Assembly: GCF_036763085.1 (NCBI RefSeq)
Contig: NZ_JBAIYU010000017.1
Span: 124,001 to 188,000, forward strand
Length of the DNA: 64,000 nucleotides
Source: JBAIYU01 sp036763085
GTDB taxonomy: Bacteria; Bacillota; Negativicutes; DSM-1736; Dendrosporobacteraceae
Direction of reading: 5' to 3'
The position numbers were made by a program, and so were the translations under genes. The notes under the pieces are model-generated. The model was not told where the DNA came from. It ran no database searches and saw only the letters and a program-made list of their open reading frames with translations. Within the stretch, counting starts at the first letter, position 1; each line of letters begins with the position of its first letter. Positions 22,989 through 31,840 of this stretch are shown piece after piece.

Positions 22989-24521
22989 ATGGCCGGTTGG
23001 AAAGAGCAGTCTCTGCGCTTTTGGCAAAATCTAGGCAAAAAGGAACGATCAATAATTGTCGGTTCTTCCGTTCTGGTATTCGTGGCAATTTTAGCCTGGA
23101 GTTACTGGTGGGGAGGCCGTCCTGATCTCGTTCCTTTATTTACTGGTATGGAAGCTAGAGACGCAGGCGAAGTGGCGGCAAAACTTAAGGAAGCGAAAAT
23201 AACATTTGAGCCTCAGGAAACGGCAAATGGAACGGCTATCTTGGTTTCAGCCAAAGATGTCCATAGGGTCAGGTTAGAACTTGCAAGTCAAGGTTTACCG
23301 CGTGGGCATAAAGGGTTTGAAATTTTTGATCAAAATAAGTTTGGTGTTACTGAGTTTCAGAATAAAGTATATTTACTGCAAGCACTTCAAGGGGAATTAA
23401 CTCGTACTATTGAGCAGATGACGGAAGTTGAAAAAGCTCGGGTTCATATTGTTTTGCCTGAGGACAGCTTATATAAAAAGAATGAAAAACCAGCAACCGC
23501 ATCAATTATGCTGAAACTACGGCCTTCTGCCCAGCTAAATAAGCAGCAGATTAAAGGTGTAGTAAATCTGGTAGCTCACAGCGTTCAAGGTCTAAAGGCT
23601 GAGAATGTTACGATTGTAGATAGTTTAGGACGAATTCTTAATGAGTCTGATAGTGAAATGTCTGGAGCTATAACTCTGACGCAACTAGAGATGACAAAAA
23701 AGGTTCAAGATGATTTACAAAAGAACATTCAGTCATTACTAGATCAAGTTCTTGGAACTGGCAGAGCTGCAGCCCGTGTTAATGTGGAATTGAGTTTTGA
23801 TCAGCGTACTTTGGATCGCCAGGTTTTTGAACCAGTAGTCGACGAAAAAGGAATAATTCGAAGTTCACAAGAGACTAATGAAAACTATACTGGAAATTCG
23901 TTATCGCCAGGCGGGGCTGCTGGAACGGCTTCAAATATTCCCGGATATGTAACTGGTAATAACTCGCAATCAAATTATGAGAAAAAAGACGTTACTAGAA
24001 ATTATGAAATAAACGAGACAAAAGAAAAAGTGGTTTCCGCACCTGGATCTATCAAAAGGTTGACGGTAGCGGTGCTAGTTGATGCGAATATAACTAAAGT
24101 TCAACAGGATAGCCTTGCTAAAACGGTATCCTCAGCTATAGGCCTCAATGCTGCTCGTGGTGATGTAGTATCTATCGAGAGTATAGCGTTTAATACTGAA
24201 ATGTTGGACAAACAGCAAAAAGAAGAGCAAGAGTTTGCTAAGCAGCAAAGTCAAGCTTTTTGGATCAAGGTTGGTTTAGCGGTTATTGCGATTATTGCAG
24301 TAATGTATCTTGTTCGTATTTATATGAGACGAAAAGAAGATGAAAAGGAACAGATGATTGCTGCAAACTCAATACAACCTGAACCTGTTGAGGCTAAAAG
24401 TAAAAAACTGTCGCAAGAGGAGCAAGAGCGCTCAACTGAACGCCAGGCAATCGAGAAGATGGCAAAGTCGAAGCCGGAGGATGTAGCGCAATTGATCAAA
24501 GTATGGCTGGCCGATGAATAA
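22989..24521 (+). CDS. fliF: Flagellar MS-ring protein FliF
   Basis: Forms the membrane MS ring that carries rod, switch and export gate; 510 residues. Two membrane helices bracket the periplasmic part: near residues 25-45 (IIVGSSVLVFVAILAWSYWW) and near 415-440 (WIKVGLAVIAIIAVMYLV). Ring-building motifs include GLPRGHKGFEIFDQNKFG, LQGELTRTIEQM and VEKARVHIVLPEDSLY. The last 70 residues would bind FliG. ATG at 22989 is preferred over GTG at 22980 because GGTGGAG would otherwise lie inside the gene. Confidence 0.96.
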   Translation: MAGWKEQSLRFWQNLGKKERSIIVGSSVLVFVAILAWSYWWGGRPDLVPLFTGMEARDAGEVAAKLKEAKITFEPQETANGTAILVSAKDVHRVRLELASQGLPRGHKGFEIFDQNKFGVTEFQNKVYLLQALQGELTRTIEQMTEVEKARVHIVLPEDSLYKKNEKPATASIMLKLRPSAQLNKQQIKGVVNLVAHSVQGLKAENVTIVDSLGRILNESDSEMSGAITLTQLEMTKKVQDDLQKNIQSLLDQVLGTGRAAARVNVELSFDQRTLDRQVFEPVVDEKGIIRSSQETNENYTGNSLSPGGAAGTASNIPGYVTGNNSQSNYEKKDVTRNYEINETKEKVVSAPGSIKRLTVAVLVDANITKVQQDSLAKTVSSAIGLNAARGDVVSIESIAFNTEMLDKQQKEEQEFAKQQSQAFWIKVGLAVIAIIAVMYLVRIYMRRKEDEKEQMIAANSIQPEPVEAKSKKLSQEEQERSTERQAIEKMAKSKPEDVAQLIKVWLADE

Positions 24522-24538
24522 AGAGCTGTAGGTGGCGT

Positions 24539-25549
24539 ATGTATCAATCAAATGAATTGACTAATAAACAAAAAGCTGCAATATTACTAATTTCTCTAGG
24601 CCCAGAGGCGTCTGCTCAGGTTTTTAAGCATTTGAGAGAAGATGAAATTGAAAAAATTACATTAGAAATTGCAAATCAGCGCAAGGTATCTCAAGAGCAG
24701 CGTGATAAGGTCATAAGTGAATTCCATCAAATGGCCATGGCTAAGGAATATTTGTCTTCAGGCGGATTGGATTATGCTCGAGAGGTTCTTGAAAAGGCAC
24801 TCGGCTCAGAAAAAGCTGTTTCGATAATCAATAGGCTTACATCTAGTCTTCAAATTAGGCCTTTTGATTTTGCTCGAAAAACTGATCCAAGCCAACTGCT
24901 TAACTTTATACAAAATGAGCATCCGCAGACAATTGCATTAATTATGGCATATCTGCATCCTGATCAGTCAGCAGCAATCATCTCTGCTCTACCTCCCGAT
25001 AGGCAGGTGGAAGTTGCTAAGCGTATAGCAACAATGGATCGTACTTCGCCTGATATTCTAAAAGATGTTGAGCGTATACTCGAGAGAAAGTTATCATCAT
25101 TAGTAACACAAGACTTTACTGCTGCTGGTGGTGTGGAATCAATTGTTGAAGTACTTAATCGTGTTGACCGTACTACAGAGCGTACAATTATTGAGAATTT
25201 AGAAGTTCAAAATCCTGAACTCGCAGAAGAAATTAAACGCCGGATGTTTGTATTTGAAGATATTGTTATGCTGGATGACCGCTCTCTGCAGCTTGTTCTG
25301 CGGGAGATTGAATCTAAGGATCTTGCGTTGGCTCTTAAAGCGGCTTCGAGCGAAGTTGCTGGTAAAGTTTATAAAAATATGTCTAAACGGGCTTCCGAAA
25401 TGCTTCGAGAGGAAATTGAGTATATGGGGCCAGTTAGAATTCGTGATGTAGAAGAAGCACAGCAAAAGGTTGTAAATGTTATAAGACGCCTCGAGGAATC
25501 AGGTGAAATTATAGTTTCACGTGGTAAAGGGGACGAGATAATTGTCTAA
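24539..25549 (+). CDS. fliG: Flagellar motor switch protein FliG
   Basis: Torque-generating rotor protein, 336 residues. The N-terminal domain that binds FliF begins LTNKQKAAILLISLGPEASAQVFKHL. The middle domain carries the EHPQT motif (NEHPQTIALIMAYLHPDQSA). The C-terminal domain (residues about 235-330) has DDRSLQLVLREIESKDLALALKAAS, with the charged residues that face the stator, and RASEMLREEIEYMGPVRIRDVE. It overlaps fliH by 8 bp. Confidence 0.97.
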   Translation: MYQSNELTNKQKAAILLISLGPEASAQVFKHLREDEIEKITLEIANQRKVSQEQRDKVISEFHQMAMAKEYLSSGGLDYAREVLEKALGSEKAVSIINRLTSSLQIRPFDFARKTDPSQLLNFIQNEHPQTIALIMAYLHPDQSAAIISALPPDRQVEVAKRIATMDRTSPDILKDVERILERKLSSLVTQDFTAAGGVESIVEVLNRVDRTTERTIIENLEVQNPELAEEIKRRMFVFEDIVMLDDRSLQLVLREIESKDLALALKAASSEVAGKVYKNMSKRASEMLREEIEYMGPVRIRDVEEAQQKVVNVIRRLEESGEIIVSRGKGDEIIV

Positions 25550-26279
25550 AATTTTAAAAAGCGTTTCAATGCGTGAGTCGCCCAGGATTATAAACAGTGG
25601 TACAATTGCAATCGAAACGAAAAGAAATAATGATGACTCTTGTGTTGAAGCGGAACGTCTTTTAAAAGAAGCACATGAACAAGCTAAAACTATTATTGCT
25701 GACGCTGAAAATCAGTCGGAAACAATAATTACTGATGCAAAAGCGGAACTTGAAGAATTAAGAAACCAGGCGCAAAATGCTGGTTTTGAACAAGGGTATA
25801 GCGATGGATACGTAAAAGGAAAAGAAGCTGCGTTGGCAGATTCTCTAAAGACTCTTCTCGAAGCGGTAGAGAAGAGTGAACAGATAATGTCAATGACAGA
25901 TCAGGAAATGCGCGATAGTGTGTTGGATGCTGAGCGTCATATCCTGGAAATTGCACTTGCGGTAGCTAGGAAAATTTTGGTACGCGAAATTGACGAAAAC
26001 CCAATGGTTGTTCTACCTATTGTCAAAAATGCTTTAGAGAAGGTTCGAGATCAGGATCAAATAGTAATTAAGGTTAATCCTGAGGACTACGATTTACTCC
26101 TTCAAGCACGGCGCGATCTACAAGTCATTGTTGGCAGAGAACATTCCTTAACTATTGCTAATGATCAAACTATTGAAATAGGAAGTTGTATAATAGAAAG
26201 TTCTAATGGTACTGTTGATGCGAGGATAAGCACGCAGTTCGAAGTGCTTGCAAAAACATTACAGGAAGTTACGCAATGA
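25542..26279 (+). CDS. fliH: Flagellar assembly protein FliH
   Basis: Peripheral stator of the export ATPase FliI, 245 residues. Residues about 40-130 are charged and helical, with an alanine/glutamate-rich coiled-coil pattern and a glycine-repeat-like stretch (AGFEQGYSDGYVKGKEAA). The C-terminal half (ILEIALAVARKILVREIDENP, VVLPIVKNALEKVRDQDQIVIKVNPEDY) is the conserved FliH/YscL domain. The start is TTG, inside the end of fliG; the stop overlaps the fliI start (ATGA). Confidence 0.92.
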   Translation: MSKILKSVSMRESPRIINSGTIAIETKRNNDDSCVEAERLLKEAHEQAKTIIADAENQSETIITDAKAELEELRNQAQNAGFEQGYSDGYVKGKEAALADSLKTLLEAVEKSEQIMSMTDQEMRDSVLDAERHILEIALAVARKILVREIDENPMVVLPIVKNALEKVRDQDQIVIKVNPEDYDLLLQARRDLQVIVGREHSLTIANDQTIEIGSCIIESSNGTVDARISTQFEVLAKTLQEVTQ

Positions 26280-27592
26280 TAATATTTGACAGCAATAAGT
26301 ATTTAAATGCAATTAAACAGACTGAATCTATTAAAATGAATGGTAAAATAACTCAGATAATAGGTTTAGTTATAGAATCCCAAGGTCCAAGTGTGAATTT
26401 GGGAGAGTTATGCTATGTATGCCCTCGTACTTCGGATAGCGCCCCTATACCTGCAGAGGTTGTCGGTTTTAGGCAGAATAGAGTTTTATTAATGCCGATT
26501 GGTGAAATGCATGGGATCGGTCCAGGGTGTGAAGTTATATCTGCACAGCGTACTTTGAAGGTTACAGTAGGGAGACAACTTCTTGGGAGAATATTAGACG
26601 GGTTAGGAAATCCAATTGATGGCAAAGGACCGCTTTTGCCATCAATTCAATATCCTTTAACAACACAGCCTCCTCATCCTCTTTCTAGGAGACGTATCTC
26701 AGAGAAATTGTCCGTAGGTGTAAGAGCTATCGATGGAGTACTTACTATGGGACGAGGGCAGCGTGTTGGTATTATGGCTGGTAGCGGTGTTGGGAAAAGT
26801 ACTCTTCTAGGTATGATTGCAAGAAATACCGAGGCTGACATTAGTGTTATTGCTTTAATTGGTGAGCGTGGTCGTGAAGTGCGTGAATTCGTTGAACGTG
26901 ACCTTGGTGAAGAAGGATTAAAACGTTCTGTAGTAGTTGTTGCAACATCCGACCAGCCCGCACTTGTCCGCATTAAGGGGGCTATGACGGCTACTGCAAT
27001 TGCTGAATATTTTAGAGATCAAGGCTCAGATGTAATTTTAATGATGGACTCAGTAACCCGTTTTGCCATGGCACAGCGGGAAGTGGGACTTACTGTAGGT
27101 GAGCCACCAGCAACACGTGGATACACACCTTCTGTATTTGCAATGTTGCCCAAATTGTTAGAACGTGCAGGGACAGGCGAACGTGGATCGATAACTGGTA
27201 TTTATACTGTGCTAGTTGATGGTGATGACATGAACGAGCCAATCGCTGACTCAGTTCGTAGTATATTGGATGGGCATATCGTATTGTCTCGTAATATTGC
27301 CGCTCAAAATCATTACCCTGCAATTGATATTCTAAATAGCGTTAGTAGGGTTATGCTAGAAATTGTTGAAAAAGATCATTATCAGGCTGCTCAAAAGCTA
27401 AGGTCTTCTTTAGCGGCCTATCGTGAAGCTGAGGATCTTATAAATATTGGTGCCTACGTATCAGGAAGCAATCAGGATATTGATCGTGCAATAAGTGTGA
27501 TTGATGAAATTAAGAAATTTTTACGGCAAGATGTTTACGAAGTTAATTGCCTGAACGAGACTATTAATAAACTAATTGGATTAGTATCCTAA
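26276..27592 (+). CDS. fliI: Flagellum-specific ATP synthase FliI
   Basis: Hexameric ATPase of the flagellar export apparatus, 438 residues. Motifs are the Walker A loop GIMAGSGVGKSTLLG, ALIGERGREVREF, Walker B VILMMDSVTRFAMAQREVGL, GEPPATRGYTPSVFA and GSITGIYTVLVDGDDMNEPIAD. This identifies FliI rather than the F-type beta subunit. The N terminus starts at the ATGA overlap with fliH; an internal ATG near 26336 is an alternative. Confidence 0.97.
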   Translation: MIIFDSNKYLNAIKQTESIKMNGKITQIIGLVIESQGPSVNLGELCYVCPRTSDSAPIPAEVVGFRQNRVLLMPIGEMHGIGPGCEVISAQRTLKVTVGRQLLGRILDGLGNPIDGKGPLLPSIQYPLTTQPPHPLSRRRISEKLSVGVRAIDGVLTMGRGQRVGIMAGSGVGKSTLLGMIARNTEADISVIALIGERGREVREFVERDLGEEGLKRSVVVVATSDQPALVRIKGAMTATAIAEYFRDQGSDVILMMDSVTRFAMAQREVGLTVGEPPATRGYTPSVFAMLPKLLERAGTGERGSITGIYTVLVDGDDMNEPIADSVRSILDGHIVLSRNIAAQNHYPAIDILNSVSRVMLEIVEKDHYQAAQKLRSSLAAYREAEDLINIGAYVSGSNQDIDRAISVIDEIKKFLRQDVYEVNCLNETINKLIGLVS

Positions 27593-27613
27593 TATTTAAT
27601 TGAGGTGCACTTC

Positions 27614-28060
27614 ATGAAAAAATTCAAGTTTCGTTTAGACACCTTACTGAAAGTTCGAAGTATGCATAAAGAACAAGCACAAACTAATTTTGCTGCTGCA
27701 GAAAACAAACTTCTTGCTGCTAAAGCATTGTTAGATAATATAGAAAAACGTTTGGCTGAAAGCATGAAGACGTTTCGAGATGCTCAAAGTCAAATTATCT
27801 GTATCGAAGTTATTAAATCATATAATTGCTATTTTTCGAAAACAAAAGACGAAATTGCATTGCAGGTAGAACGCGTCAAAGTGGCTGAATTAGAGAAACT
27901 TCAAGCGTTAAGGTCTCTGGATGAGGCATTGAAAAATTTAAAAGTAATTGAAGAACTTCACAGTAAAAGGCTAGGACAATTTAATGCAGAACTACTACGT
28001 GAGGAACAGCAATATTTAGATGATTTGGGCATGCAGCTGTACGTAAGACAGGTAAGGTGA
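27614..28060 (+). CDS. fliJ: Flagellar export protein FliJ
   Basis: Central-stalk protein of the export ATPase, 148 residues, nearly all helical coiled coil. The N terminus FKFRLDTLLKVRSMHKEQAQTNFA is typical, and the C terminus ends LLREEQQYLDDLGMQLYVRQVR. The family is weakly conserved, so position right after fliI carries weight. ATG at 27614 has GAGGTG upstream; the GTG at 27605 would place that site inside the gene. Confidence 0.9.
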   Translation: MKKFKFRLDTLLKVRSMHKEQAQTNFAAAENKLLAAKALLDNIEKRLAESMKTFRDAQSQIICIEVIKSYNCYFSKTKDEIALQVERVKVAELEKLQALRSLDEALKNLKVIEELHSKRLGQFNAELLREEQQYLDDLGMQLYVRQVR

Positions 28061-28065
28061 TTTTA

Positions 28066-28614
28066 ATGAGTGGGATTAATAGTGTTGTACAACGTATTAA
28101 TAACATCGAGCAGCGTTTTGCAAAGCTTACACCTAAAGCTAATGGCAGTTTTAGTGAAGCATTGAATAATGCTGTGCAAAATGCGGGAATTAACTCAAAT
28201 GAAGCCAAGCAATTGATTTCAAAGTCAAAACCATCGGAAATCATCGATTTACTCCGTAAATCTGCTAAGAAGCATGGAGTAGACCCTAAGTTGGTTAATG
28301 CAATTGCTGAAAATGAGTCCGGATATAATCAAAATGTGGTATCTTCGGCTGGTGCAGTAGGTGTCATGCAATTGATGCCTGATACAGCCAGCTATTTGGG
28401 TGTAACTAATATACATGATGCTAGTGCAAACATTGATGGTGGCGTTAAATACCTAAAAGAACTTTTAGGTACTTTTAATGGGGATGTTGTAAAAGCTGTG
28501 GCTGCTTATAATGCCGGACCACAAACAGTAATAAAGTATAATGGTATACCGCCATACGCTGAGACCCAAAATTATGTTGGTAAAGTAATGCAGCAATATC
28601 GTAATTCGCAGTAA
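28066..28614 (+). CDS. Lytic transglycosylase (SLT domain) in the flagellar operon
   Basis: Protein of 182 residues with a C-terminal SLT goose-lysozyme-like domain. The catalytic glutamate is Glu84 in AIAENESGYNQ; AGAVGVMQLMPDTA and VVKAVAAYNAGP are the other family motifs. The first 55 residues are unrelated and helical. No signal peptide is seen, so it may leave the cell through the flagellar export gate to open the wall for the rod, as FlgJ does in Proteobacteria. It lies between fliJ and the MotE-like gene. ATG at 28066 is chosen from AAGGTGA spacing. Confidence 0.88.
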   Translation: MSGINSVVQRINNIEQRFAKLTPKANGSFSEALNNAVQNAGINSNEAKQLISKSKPSEIIDLLRKSAKKHGVDPKLVNAIAENESGYNQNVVSSAGAVGVMQLMPDTASYLGVTNIHDASANIDGGVKYLKELLGTFNGDVVKAVAAYNAGPQTVIKYNGIPPYAETQNYVGKVMQQYRNSQ

Positions 28615-28634
28615 CAGAAGGCAGGAGTAATTAT

Positions 28635-29237
28635 ATGGCTCAAAATATAAAAAAAGATACTAAACCTGCAAATATTGAAAAACCATCTGGTAATGTATCA
28701 AAGATTGTTGCTGTATTATTAGTTTTAGTTATGCTTGGAGGAGCAGGTTTTGCATTAGGAATATATTTGAAGTTTATTGATATCCAGGATATTGGGGATA
28801 AGTGGAAGCTTTATGATAAGCCAGTTATCGGTAAGTATTTTGAGAGACCAAAAACGAATTTTGAAACAGTCGATATTGATGACACTAAAACTAATACAGA
28901 TAAACCTCAGGTGAATAAATCTCCGCAAGAGGTTTTACCTCAGGCTCAGTCTCAAATTAATTCCATAAGTAAACTTGATACAACAGAGCGGGATAAATTA
29001 GCTAAAGAAAAACAGCAAGAAGAAGCAAAGAAAATAAGTAAATTGGCACGATTATATAGTTCAATGAAGCCAACTGAGGCTGCTAATATTCTAAATCAGC
29101 TAGATGACCCAACGGTTTTAGCAATACTAAACAAAATGGAAGAAGATCAGGCTGCGAAAATTCTATCTTCACTAGATAGTAAGAGATCTGCAAGACTAAC
29201 TGAGTTAATACTCAAAGGTCAAGCAGTAAGCAATTAA
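28635..29237 (+). CDS. MotE/YlxF-like protein (MgtE N-domain-like)
   Basis: Protein of 200 residues with one membrane helix near residues 22-46 (VSKIVAVLLVLVMLGGAGFA), a long low-complexity linker and a C-terminal helical domain (LARLYSSMKPTEAANILNQLDDPTVLAILNKM in pieces, EDQAAKILSSLDSKRSARLTELI) like the intracellular N domain of MgtE and the MotE/YlxF family. In B. subtilis ylxF occupies this place between fliJ and fliK; related MotE proteins act as chaperones for MotC in alphaproteobacteria. The function here is not known. Confidence 0.8.
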   Translation: MAQNIKKDTKPANIEKPSGNVSKIVAVLLVLVMLGGAGFALGIYLKFIDIQDIGDKWKLYDKPVIGKYFERPKTNFETVDIDDTKTNTDKPQVNKSPQEVLPQAQSQINSISKLDTTERDKLAKEKQQEEAKKISKLARLYSSMKPTEAANILNQLDDPTVLAILNKMEEDQAAKILSSLDSKRSARLTELILKGQAVSN

Positions 29238-29278
29238 CAAAACTTGTTATAAGTGGTATAGGAAAGGGGGTGAATTAA

Positions 29279-30700
29279 ATGACAGAATCGTTAATTTTAG
29301 TTAATAATCAACAAAGCAAATCTACGTATAAAAACAAGCCAAATACTAGTCTAGATAAAGAGAAGTCTAAGGAATTTACTAAAGTAATGTCTGAAGTATC
29401 TTATGAAAAATCAGACTTAAAAGACAAGGCAAACCTCCAGGAACCGTCCAGTCAAAGTGGATTGTCCGAACGTGAAACACAGAGCACGAATTCAGATCAG
29501 GTAGTAATAATGCCCTTTATTGCTCCATTTGTCGCGATGCCTTCGATTTCTAGTAATGTTATACAAGTACAAGTGCCTGCTCAAGAAATTTCGAATTCGG
29601 TAGTCATAGATGATAATAGTAAACTATCTAATATTCTTGCTTCTGATATAATAAGTAACACTTCTGTGGAAACTGATCAGTTCTTAGTGAGTGAGCAGCT
29701 AATCACGTCAGGTAAAGAGCCGAATGTTGCGAAAGTTATAAATCCTAGTGCTGATTCTTTAGTGAAACCGTTGATTGACGACAGTGATGGAGCCAAACCA
29801 GAAAAAAATGCTGCAATTACTACCGTTATAAGAGATTCACTAAAAAATAGCAGCGCTTTAGCAGAAGACGTTACTGATTTAGGTATTGACTCAGCTTCTA
29901 ACAAAAATGACGATGTTAATGGTGTAAGTGTTTTAAATGTAACTACAGGGCAAAAAAATACACATAAACCGGTCAATGAAGGATCTGAAGTTGAGGTTGC
30001 TGCAGCTTTATCTAATGTAACGCTCGACAAACAAAGTCCTGTAAGTATTGAAAAACGAGTGGATACCTTACTTAAATCTAGCTTAAATCTAAATTCTGAG
30101 GGTAAGTCATACCAGGAGAATGGCATTAGTCCTAAAATCGACTCAATAGAAAAAAACGATTTTTCAAGTAATGTTCTCCAACGGGAAACTGCTAATATTG
30201 ATAGTATTAATAAATTACAGCAACCTGCCGTTCAGTCAGACCTGGGTACCGTAAAGCAAAGTGATACTCCTAAGGTAAATGACACACACAACATAGCCGA
30301 GCAGATAATCGAAAAAGCACGGCTTGTTAGAGGAACTCAAGAAACAGAAATGATAATTAAATTAAAACCCGAACATCTGGGCGAATTAACCTTGAAGGTT
30401 TCGGTAGATAAGGGACTAATCAGTGCAAGCTTCCATTCAGATAATGCTGAAGTTAGAAGTGTGATTGAGTCATCTTTAGTCCAATTGAAACAAGAAATGA
30501 CAAATCAAGGGTTGAAGGTAGATAATGTAGGGGTTTATTCGGGATTAGGGCAGTTTTTATCTAATGGACAACGAGAAGCACCAAAGCAGCCTGTGGTGAA
30601 ATTCAATAATAAGAAGATTGCAGAAGAAGCCTTTGAAGATTCCGAATCGACTATTAAATCTCAGCTTAGAGTAGATACAGGTGTTGATTACCGAATATAG
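29279..30700 (+). CDS. fliK: Flagellar hook-length control protein FliK
   Basis: Secreted molecular ruler and substrate-specificity switch, 473 residues. Residues about 1-340 are serine- and asparagine-rich with little secondary structure and no cysteine, as expected of the ruler. The C-terminal Flg_hook domain (residues about 350-425) has EMIIKLKPEHLGELTLKVSVDKGLISASF and VIESSLVQLKQEMTNQGLKVDNVGV; this contacts FlhB. A strong AAAGGGGGTG precedes the ATG. The next gene, flgD, is also a hook gene. Confidence 0.92.
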   Translation: MTESLILVNNQQSKSTYKNKPNTSLDKEKSKEFTKVMSEVSYEKSDLKDKANLQEPSSQSGLSERETQSTNSDQVVIMPFIAPFVAMPSISSNVIQVQVPAQEISNSVVIDDNSKLSNILASDIISNTSVETDQFLVSEQLITSGKEPNVAKVINPSADSLVKPLIDDSDGAKPEKNAAITTVIRDSLKNSSALAEDVTDLGIDSASNKNDDVNGVSVLNVTTGQKNTHKPVNEGSEVEVAAALSNVTLDKQSPVSIEKRVDTLLKSSLNLNSEGKSYQENGISPKIDSIEKNDFSSNVLQRETANIDSINKLQQPAVQSDLGTVKQSDTPKVNDTHNIAEQIIEKARLVRGTQETEMIIKLKPEHLGELTLKVSVDKGLISASFHSDNAEVRSVIESSLVQLKQEMTNQGLKVDNVGVYSGLGQFLSNGQREAPKQPVVKFNNKKIAEEAFEDSESTIKSQLRVDTGVDYRI

Positions 30701-30710
30701 GAGGGATAGA

Positions 30711-31331
30711 ATGTCAACCGTTAATGGTACATCGAACGTTAACACTTCAGCAACTAACCAAGGAACACGCAAAGCAAATGATGAAATGGGAAAAGATGAA
30801 TTTTTACAATTACTAGTAACACAGCTCCGCTATCAAGATCCAATGAACCCAATGGAAGATAAAGAATTTATTTCCCAAATGGCACAGTTTTCCAGTCTAG
30901 AGCAAATGCAGAATATGAATTCAAACCTTCTTACAACTCAAGCCAGTGGCATGATTGGTAATAGAGTTAAGTGGAATGACTCTAGTACTTATGCAGAAAA
31001 AACGGGAGTAGTAGGCGGCGTAAGTGTTATAAATGGTCAACCAAAACTAGTCGTGTACTCTGATGTTACAATTGCTAATGGTAAGTTGCAATCTGATGAG
31101 AGTCTTATGGGTAAAACTGTTAAATGGCTCGATAGTGACAGCAAAGAACACACAGGGGTTGTGACTAATATCCAAAATGATGAGGGCAAACAAAAACTCG
31201 TTATTGATGAAAAAATAGCGTCAAAGGCTGACCCGGTTGAAGTTACTGTAGAGCTGACTAAGGTTAAAAGTCTGGCGGTGGAGAATCGTCTTGATCTTTC
31301 GGCAATTACCGATGTTGGGCTGCATATATAG
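30711..31331 (+). CDS. flgD: Flagellar hook assembly/capping protein FlgD
   Basis: Hook cap scaffold, 206 residues. The conserved N-terminal block is MGKDEFLQLLVTQLRYQDPMNPMEDKEFISQMAQFSSLEQM (two parts: DEFLQLLVTQLRYQDPMNP and EFISQMAQFSSLEQM). The remainder is beta-rich, matching the FlgD Ig-like domain but more divergent. ATG at 30711 follows AGGAGGGATAG; the longer frame opening at 30681 lies inside fliK and is rejected. Confidence 0.94.
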   Translation: MSTVNGTSNVNTSATNQGTRKANDEMGKDEFLQLLVTQLRYQDPMNPMEDKEFISQMAQFSSLEQMQNMNSNLLTTQASGMIGNRVKWNDSSTYAEKTGVVGGVSVINGQPKLVVYSDVTIANGKLQSDESLMGKTVKWLDSDSKEHTGVVTNIQNDEGKQKLVIDEKIASKADPVEVTVELTKVKSLAVENRLDLSAITDVGLHI

Positions 31332-31354
31332 ATTTTTGATAAGGATGGGGTGTT

Positions 31355-31750
31355 ATGAGTAGTGATAATCGAATTTACTTTCAACAAGTAATTCACATTC
31401 CCCATAATCCGGGCGGTACAACGATTAAACCACGGCAATCGTCTTACACTGAAGCGGATAATAAGGGGATATTTAAAGAAGCTCTCCAAAAAGAATTAGG
31501 TGTAAAATTTTCACAGCACGCTTTGCAGCGTATGAATAGTCGAAACATAAAACTTAGTGAGGCTGATGTAGCAAAATTAAATAACGCTGTTGACAAGGCG
31601 GCACAAAAAGGTGCTAAGGAATCGCTTGTATTGATGGATAATTTGGCATTGGTTGTCAGTGTGAAGAATAAGACAGTAATTACTGCGATAGATGGAACAA
31701 GTATGAAAGATAATGTGTTTACAAATATCGATAGTGCAGTAATTATTTAG
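31355..31750 (+). CDS. Flagellar operon protein, TIGR02530 family
   Basis: Small protein, 131 residues, of a family found between flgD and flgE in clostridia and relatives. The core is FSQHALQRMNSRNIKLSEADVAKLNNAVDKAAQKGAKESLVLMDNLALVVSVKNKTVITAIDG (read as FSQHALQRMNSRNI and SLVLMDNLALVVSVKN). It is soluble and has no signal. Its role in hook assembly is undetermined. Confidence 0.85.
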   Translation: MSSDNRIYFQQVIHIPHNPGGTTIKPRQSSYTEADNKGIFKEALQKELGVKFSQHALQRMNSRNIKLSEADVAKLNNAVDKAAQKGAKESLVLMDNLALVVSVKNKTVITAIDGTSMKDNVFTNIDSAVII

Positions 31751-31799
31751 GGCTGGACCTCTTGAGGAAGCCCTGGCTGCTGAATGATTGAAGCAGCTA
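31751..31799 (+). promoter_or_regulatory. Two hairpins upstream of flgE
   Basis: Right after the TIGR02530 stop lies GGCT-CCTC-loop-GAGG-AGCC (31751-31772, with a small internal loop). Next to it is an 8-pair stem (31774-31781 with 31792-31799, core GCTGCT/AGCAGC). Neither is followed by a T-run. They may mark RNA processing or stabilise the abundant hook mRNA. Confidence 0.4.
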
Positions 31800-31840
31800 A
31801 TTAGCTAGTAAAATTGAAATTTATAGGAGGTCGTTTTATT

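Noticed and set aside
29677..30126. 149-codon ORF on the minus strand inside fliK
   Set aside because: Antisense shadow of a low-complexity serine-rich gene; no ribosome binding site and no family resemblance.
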